Part shown: in pieces, positions 32,983 through 41,900 of the stretch
Layout of the letters: each line of letters starts with the position of its first letter
Numbering within the stretch: position 1 is the stretch's first letter
Source: Symsagittifera roscoffensis
Taxonomy: Eukaryota > Xenacoelomorpha > Acoela > Convolutidae
Length of the DNA stretch: 64,000 bases
Reading direction: 5' to 3'
NCBI RefSeq assembly: GCF_963678635.1
Contig: NC_087066.1
Span: forward strand, 12,384,517-12,448,516
Translations under genes and position numbers: made by a program
Notes under the pieces: model-generated
Seen by the model: only the letters and a program-made list of their open reading frames with translations
What the model was told of the DNA's origin: nothing
Database searches by the model: none

Positions 32983-35900
32983 TCAAAAAATATTAAGTAT
33001 ATATATTTATCAGTTGGATAACACTGGTCAATTGCCAGCGTAAAAGTTTTTATTTTCTAAAAAACCCATTCATATTTAAACATATTTTGGTATATCAAAT
33101 CTCACACAATATAAAACAAAACTGATAAAGCTAATCCTTTCAGAATTTATTCAGATTATTTTTGTTGTGACCATTGGAAATTGGGAGGAACTTTGTATTG
33201 GTTTGTTTTATATTATTTTTTTGTTTTCCACGCAAAATCATGCAGCAAAAAATCATCGGAATGGGTCGAGTGATATATCTCATTAATTCCATTTCTTTGT
33301 CGATTCGAATAACATCAACAACTTTCATAACGTTGTCCCAGTGTTGAGGAAAATTGTTTTAAAATTTTTGATTTTTAGTCAAACTTCGAGTGAGTGAAAT
33401 ATGATAATTAGTAATTGGGGTTAGAAAAACTTAAATTACTGAAAGAATAATCTTTTTGAAGCTTCATTTAGCGCATCGGTTCATTTAGCGCAAAAAAAAT
33501 TACCTAAAACGTTTAGCGCGAAAAATGTTCAAATATTTTGTGAGACACTTGTAGTCATTTATGCCTAAATCATTTAATTTTTTTTCATTCGTTTGCATAG
33601 TTTGATCAGCACAAGAAAAATTTGTTTATTTGAAAAAAATCTCTGATATTGTGGTCGGGACAATTTCTGCTACTTGCACGACAACAGGCTATCCTTGTTA
33701 GAGTCTATAAACTAATGAACTCTCAAAACAAAAACTGTTCAAAACACTGCCTATCCTGCTTTATGAAAAAAATGTGATGTTTCAAAGGGCTAGTAATGTA
33801 AGAGTTACACAAAAAAGCTTGCTTCAATTCAATTTAGGTGGTTTTTTTGGTCCACAGTCATTGTCGCTCTGGCGTTAATAGCATAAAGCATATCGGGCCT
33901 CATTTATCTCAAAACATTGCAGTTTTCTAGTTCCGTTAACTTTACAAAACTTTACTCCTGTATAAAAAAAAATTAAAACTGTACATGCAGAAATCATTAT
34001 CTTTAAAATATAATATCACCTGTTTTTCAAAAATGTATAGTTTGTAAAACCAAAATTTGTCTGAAGAAAAACAAAATTGAGCACTTTTGTTCCGTTACTT
34101 TGTAAAATTTGGAGCACACCAATGTACGCATTCCCCTAAGCTATTAGTTTCTCTACGCAAATCTGCAATAAATTGAATTGGGGTTTTTCGCCGTTTGTGT
34201 GTTAATCACAATGGGCAATAGTACTTCGATTTATTCTTTCAAAAAATTCTTTTCAATTTTCGACATTATGCCTACAAAGCGCCAGCTATTTTTTGACCTC
34301 TCAAAGTAGGGCGGAACTTAGTCTTTGGGTGTATTTTATTATTTTAATCTTTTTTATTGTTTTTCCACGCAAAATCAGGCACTACAAAATATTAGCAGAT
34401 TGGATCAAGTAATTTTTTATTTGTTGCTTTTATAATCGTGTGTTCATCAGCATACAAATTTGTGTTTAAAACAATCTCTGGATTTCGAGAAACAAGGTTT
34501 AAAGTTTTCCTTTTCAAGGTAATTTTGACCCATTCTAGCTATTTCTGGCTATTTAAAGTGTTAATGGTAGCATAAAAAGTTAATTTTCCAATCTATGCAA
34601 AACACAAACTCTTTTAATAACGTGGTCGTAACTGCCTGTGCTTTGTTATTTGCACAGCAACGGTCTGCTCGTGTCGATTACTCGTACTTTTCATTCATCA
34701 AAAAGATTTAAAGAAAAACACGCCTTGGACAGGTATAAATTTATGAAGCTTCATTAGCCCTTCCTCGGCCAAAAAAAATATATCAAAAAGTTCTGGAGGC
34801 AAATTTTATTTTGGTTTTCTATTAGTATTGCAAGTGTTTATGAGCAAAAAACTAAACAATTAAAAAAAATCTAAAGATCTTTTAATAACGTGGTCGTAAC
34901 TGCCTGTGCTTTGCCATTTGCACAGCAACGGTCTGTTCTTGTCAATTACTCGTAATTTTTTTTTCACCAAAAAGATTTGAAGAAAAAGACGCCTTGGACA
35001 GGTATAAATTCTAGATATATTTTTTTTGAAAGTCAAAACAAAAATTCAATTTATAAAAATTTTTTGACCATCGATCAAGTAAGAAAAAAAGAAAATGCAG
35101 CGCACATTAATTGAGGTGAGATTTGATATTTCCTCGGTGGATGAGGGTGCATATTTACCAAAAATGTTCCAAACGTTGTGATCATTTTTTAGGTTTGCCA
35201 AAACACTATACAGACCCTATTTGAGTCTTTTGCACAAAAAATTAAGAATTCTTATTTAAAAATTTTATTTTAATGAAGAATCACTAGGCAAAAAAGATAG
35301 GCAGGCGTGGATCTAGAAATTTCTCGAGGGGGGGGGGGCGAATTTAAAAAAAAATGAAAACTTTGTCGACCTTTTTTTCAGGTCGACCAAATTGATTTTT
35401 TGAGCTCTCCCAAACCAGTATAAAGACCCTTGATTGACCAAATTTTCTGCGCCGCAAGCAAATCTTTGAAAAAAACCAAAAAAAGGCGTTTTTGGGCACT
35501 TTTTAGAAAGTTTCGACCAAAAATTCGCGTATTTTCGGCGCGCGCTCCCCCCTCAAAATTAGCATAGATTGGCGCCTTTAGAAATTTTTAAGGTCAGTCA
35601 GCCAAAAATTGATATCTCAAAATAGTGCAAATGGGGACTTTTTGGGTCAGCAAGGGGTCTCCCCCCCCCCCTCCTTCCCTAAATCCGCTACTGCCAAAAG
35701 GGTTCCTCTGGTTGGTGATGGTGTTTTTCTGAGGAGTCACAATTTGCCCTGCGCAAATTTGCNNNNNNNNNNNNNNNNNNNNNNNNNNNNNNNNNNNNNN
35801 NNNNNNNNNNNNNNNNNNNNNNNNNNNNNNNNNNNNNNNNNNNNNNNNNNNNNNNNNNNNNNNNNNNNNNNNNNNNNNNNNNNNNNNNNNNNNNNNNNNN

Positions 35901-38900
35901 NNNNNNNNNNNNNNNNNNNNNNNNNNNNNNNNNNNNNNNNNNNNNNNNNNNNNNNNNNNNNNGCGCAAATTTGCTTCTGCATTTTTTAGCCAAACTTTTA
36001 ACTAAAACATTACTACGTTTTTCGAACGCGATTATTTCGTCAGTGGAAACATTATATTTTATAAAAGTTTTCGCTAGCCGGAAAAAATCCAACCAAGTAT
36101 TGGAATTAAAATCGGCTGACACTCACTTGTGATTGGTTTAGGAGGGGCAGTCCAAAATTTGAATGGCTGCACGGCCTTCTTCTTTTTCTCCACCGGTGCT
36201 ACATGTTCCCTCTCACCTAGCATGTGTCTAATAAATCTATCACAGGAAGAAGTTGATAAGTCGATTCTCGGATCTGAAATTGTTTAGAGAGTGGCCAACC
36301 CAGTTAAAAATTGGAGCTTGGAAAAGTTGGAAACTGTTGGAACCCAGAAACTTGAAAATGCTTTCATTTGCTAGTAAAGCTCATTATAATGAAACTACTG
36401 GAAGTTTTGAAACACCAAACGTTTTGATGTAAGATAAATAAGCAGCGGATTTCAGAGATGGCTTGGATGTTGCCTCGGGTATTGGACCTTTTCATTTTTG
36501 AACTGTTTCTTTGTTCCAACATTTCGCCATCCAATTTTCAGCGTTTTTGGAAACCGAATGTAATCGCACCTGCCGAATTAATTTACATCGTCGAAAAAAG
36601 TTTTGGAAAATCAGTTTTAACTATTCAAATGAAAATCCCTGCAATATCAAGAAGAGAGTGATTTATAATTTTATCATAACAAATAAGAGGTTTGTTTCTT
36701 ACTTCCGTGGTTGGGACATATTTTTCGTCCAAACTGGCGCCGCTGCAAATTGAGAAGTAGGGGTTTTCCTCTGTTATCTAAAATATAGAAAACATAACTA
36801 TTTAGTCTTCAGTAAAAACATGATGACTCGTATCAGGACAACACCCTGAATGTTGCGAGTGCCCCTAGTAAGATGTATGAAGAAGTTTTTTGTTTTACAT
36901 TTTACAGTTTTCAAAAAAAAGTTGTTTTCTCCTTTTTTTCCAAAACACTTCTTTTTCTAAGAAACAAAGCACGGGATAATTGATCCGACCATTGAAAATG
37001 GGGAGGAACTTTGGATTCGAGTGTGTTTCAATTTTTTTTTCCACGCAAAATCAGCTACCACAAGCATCATCGGACGGACAGGGTTGAGTGATATATCATA
37101 ATAAATCCTTTTCAGTCGTGATTCAAACGACATTAAAAAATTCAAAAAAATTGTGTCGAGAAAAACGGGTTTGAATTTTTTGATTTTTGGTCTAATTTTT
37201 TGAGCTAATTAGTAGGGTAGTTAATAATTGCAATAGCTTATTTAAGCTTAGTTTACGCCGTGAAAACTTAGTTTTACTAAGGAAAAGGTAGAGTTTTTAG
37301 CGCAATTTTGGTAATCAAAAACTTGAAAATTCAAAAAATTCCCGCAAAAAATTTTTTTTCGAACCATTTTTCGTTTTTCTAGTCATTTTTCTTCAAAAAC
37401 CTTTTTCCAATTGACCTAATTTACTATGACGCTCCAATATGCCTAAGTTCTTTTTTTTCGGTCAGATTTTTTTATCACAACATGCAGAAAAAAACGACAC
37501 CAATTTGAGAAAACGTTTTTGTATTTTTCTACGACTGGTCGAAACATTCTGTGCTAGTTGCACAGTAACCGTTATCCTTGTTTTTAATGTCATAATAGTT
37601 TGCGTTTGCTTCAAGACAACTTGATATGCAATAACTTGTCCTTTATGGCACCTCTCGTAATTAAAACTTATTCAAATCTTTTTAATTAACCAGCGCGTTC
37701 TTGTTGTTCACAGGAATTGTTGTACGATTGCTGTAGTTAGAACCCGCTTGTTGTTACAAATGATTAAAGTTGAGCCATAAAACAAAATTTTTAAAAGTTA
37801 AAGCAAATATGCAGTTTTATACTACAGAAAAAATACTTGTTATACAGTTTTAAACGATTTTCTTGTGAAAAATTGTTTGAAAAAAGCATGAGAAGCACTG
37901 TTTCCTCACCATGAAAAAATTTTTAAATTTTTTTTCCACACTCTGGAGTTGAATAACAAGTTTTTTTGCTATAATTTTATTACAAGATTGTATGAAAATA
38001 ACATGAGAAAACTGAGGCTTATTAAAAAATTCCTTACCTTGTTATTTTTGTTTTGATATATTGCATGCAGTCAAACTTTGCTGCTTTCATTTCGCTCATC
38101 TTCACGATGAAAAAATCTTTTTCTCTTTTTAATATCCTAGCATCCTCAAGATTTGCCTGAAAGATTTTCTGAAAGCTTCATTGCTTCAATGTTGACCAAA
38201 TTGGTGTAAGAAAAATTAAACTGAATTTATCATTAAGTGAAATCAAGTTTAATCATTCCGACCATTTGAAAAATGGAAAGGAATTTTGTATACAGGTGCG
38301 TTTTAGTTTTTCCTTTTGTTTTGTTTTTCACCACAAATAATCATCGGAGATAGTTGAGTGATATATCACTTTGAAGCCCTTTTAGTCGCAAGTCGAACAA
38401 TCTATTATAATTCAAAAAACATTTTCTCAGTAATGAGAAAAACCGGTTTGAATTTTTTTTTACTTTTTGTCTAAATTCGATCGAATAAAGCGAGCAAGCA
38501 CGCTAATTTATGCTTAATTTAGGCCGTTCACAATAGCTTATTTATGCTTGATTTTATTTTAACTCAACTAAAAAAAAATTGGAGATTTATAAGGCCATTT
38601 TGGAAATCAAAAACTTCAAAAAATTTTTTTAAAAAATTTGGAAAAAAAATGAAAAAAAAATATTTGACATTTTTGAAAAAATTTTTTAAAGATTTTTTTT
38701 TGCTTTTCTAGTCATTTTTCTTCACAAATCGTTGTACTGTTTGCCTATATTACTATAACTGGCGATTATGTTGCATACAAACTTTTACGTTAAATCCTTA
38801 TTTCAATTCACGCAGAAAAATCTACACAAATTTGAAAAAATTGAAGAAAAAAAAATTTTAGTGTAGTTTCTTAAACACTCTGGTCGGAACATTCTGTGCT

Positions 38901-41900
38901 ACATGCAAAGTAACCAGCTATCCTGGTTTAATTATACTTTTATACACTGGCTTTCGAACTTCACTCAATATTGGAACATGCAACTGATTGACTTTTCTTT
39001 TCGAAACAAAAAAACTAAATGAAAAAACCAAGCAAGATTCAAGATTATCACAATTATACGAGCTAAGTCGACAGGAGTGGGCCAACTGGGTAGGGTCGAC
39101 AGCGGAGATGTTTGGCACAAAAATTCGACAGGAGGCATTGGTCGAACAATACAATCAATACATAATTCGAACATCTAAACCCTGGGATTCGACATGAATG
39201 AGCTTATGTGAAGTTCATTACTGCTGACCTTGTCGGGTATCCAGAGTCCTTTTCTCTTCAGCCACCAGGGCCTCTCAAATGACTCCACACACTTTGTGTG
39301 ACTGCTATCTCCCCACGTGATCTTACTCTTCAGCAGGAACTCTAAACAATCAAAAACACCGAGCAATAAAATAAGTTCTCAACGCCAACTTCAGTTTAAC
39401 TAAATGGAGGTTTTGATCTATAAAATCAGATCTTAAAATTTTGCTGAAAAGAAAAATGTATATTTTTAAGTCTAAAGGTCGAAAACATCCACCAAATTTT
39501 CAGGATTTATTTTTTTGCATGTTCAGACTTTCGCTACCCAAAAAACTTCGTCGCGATTTTCGAAATTGAGGCGGAGACGGCTCGGCCAAATATTAATATT
39601 TGCGACCAATATTCGGTGTTTCCAGACTTCGCCACCCGACTTTGCTATTTCCAGACTTTTGCGACCGAAACATTCAGTTGCGCTTTTTGAAATCAAGGTG
39701 GAGATGGCGCGGCCCAAAAAACGACTCGAGCCCAATGCAGATGGGCGACCGTTGCGACCAAACTTTGCAATTTTCAGACTTTCAGACGATAGTTTCAGAC
39801 AACATAATCAGTTATGGAATCATAAAACCACCGTACGTCGATGCATAGTTATAAACCTTGAATATTCAATGTCGTGGTTCAGAGAAAATTAGTTTCAGCT
39901 GACCTGGATTTATGAAAGTGTTTCCGTCCTTGCCCCCCTCTCCCGACACTTCAATCGGGGGCAGTTTCCTCATCGACCTCTGAGTCATGCGCACCATCTC
40001 AGAGAAGTCCCGCTCGAAGTCAAACTCCCCTCCTCCTCCTGTGGCTGTCTTGTCCCGGTAGAAACCGAAGCCACTCTGTCGCTCGGCCGCTGTCGACTAA
40101 GGCGGAGTGGGGATTAGTTAAGAGAAAATAATGGATTCCAGAGACCTACAAACACTAGATTTTGGCGCCTATCTAGTGCACAGTTTGGCCTCGTATTGGC
40201 TTATGAAAATAAGATAACTAAAACTAGATAAATAACACAATAATGACTCTCTCGATTCCAGAAATAAGCAAGAAGATGGTAAATTGTGTCATTGCAGACG
40301 AGGTTAACTTGGCGTCCAAAAAGACAGAATTTTTTTCATACAATGTAACGAATGAACAACCAAGCTTAGTGAAAAAAATTTATTCGAATAATGAATTGCA
40401 AAAATCTAATTCTGAGTTTCTGAAAGTCCTCGAAGTCTAACAAAATAATTTTTAAAATACATCAATCGATTTTCTGATCAATTAGTTTAAAAAAAAACAT
40501 ATTTCAAGCTCTGCTCGGATACAATATGAATTTGTTCAAATTTATTTTGTTGGTTTCAAAAAAAAAAACATTGCTGCTTCAGTGGTACGGAAAAAGAAAA
40601 GTACGGGGCTTTTAATGCAATTGAGGACAGCACCTGCTCAAATGGATAAATAATATATGAATCAAAAACTAAGGGCCAGTTTTAGAGATAGGATTTGTGC
40701 TTAGTTTTAAAATGGCTACTTTCAAAATGAAACAGTATCCATATTGTAATTCTGAAAATTCCAATAAACGAGAAAAAAATCGGAACAACAGAAGCGTGTT
40801 CGTTTAATTCAAGAAAAATGAAAACGTTGTCCGTTTTAGTTTGTAAATGAAATTGTAAATTTCAGCTTACAAAATCGGAGAGAAGAAACTCGACTTTTGT
40901 CCTGCTTGTCTGGTCTCCAAAAGTGTACTCGGGCCGATCATCTAAAAAATGACAGTGAAAACCATGTTGTGATATCTTGCTACCAATTTTTATGAAGTCC
41001 AATTTCGCCAACGGCTAACTTAGAAACTTTGATTAAAATGGTAACTTATAGCGAAATTTTTGACTAAACGATGAATAACAATCAAAACTCGAAAACAACT
41101 TTTGACTCTATTTACAGATCCGCAAAAAGAGAAATAATGAAACATCAATTAAAGTTATCAACAGCCTATATGTATTCCATCTGGGTTTTATTTTACTCAG
41201 AAATTAAATCATCAAAATTTGTCACGATCGTTTTTATATTTAATTATTGTTCCGATACTTCAAAAATGGGCGGCAACAATGTCTTCGGTTGATCTTACGC
41301 TATATCAGGCTTACAATATAACCATCGGTGATAAAAACATAATAAGCCCTTGAAATCGCCATTCCAACGACATCAAAAAGTTAGCAAAACATTTTTCGTG
41401 GTCGAGAAAAACTGGTTTAAAATTACAGTATGAAAGTTGCTTTTGTAGATTGGTTTTTTAGAATAGAATTTGAAATTGTTTTTTTTTAGAATAGAAACAC
41501 CATTTTTAAAAAAGAAACTAAAATTTTAAGCTTAATTTAACGCTTCCGTGGCAATAGAATGTTCTCGAAAAAATACAAAAATGAAAAAAAAAATTAGAAC
41601 GTTTTTGTCGAATTATTTGTTTTTGCGCAGCAACCGGTTATCCTTGTTTGTTATTATCAAAAATTTGTCTGAAAAGACAGCTATGAATTTTCGGTCGAAC
41701 ACTGGTGTCGAAACGTGAAGCGCTAACCGCACTGACAAAAACGGATTAGGATCGATTTTAGTATGAAAAAAGTACGTTGATTAAATTTAGATCGATTTTA
41801 GTATGAAAAAAGTACGAAGATTAAATAAAAAAGATGAAGATTGATTTGGATCGATTTGAAATTGATTTAAATTGATCTTAAATCCCAGTTAAAAAATTTG

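Larger units (their letters stand above)
31960..36126. other. 4.2 kb intron with repeats and an assembly gap
   Basis: Holds a (TA)n microsatellite (32926-32980), copies of a dispersed ~0.6 kb repeat near 33150-33700 and 34290-34720, a 269-base-offset duplication (34610-34742 and 34879-35011), a G-run repeat (35304-35690) and a 200-N gap. No exon found. Confidence 0.6.

Noticed and set aside
35594-36122. Open frames spanning the N gap
   Set aside because: Openness is produced by undefined bases; nothing real can be read.
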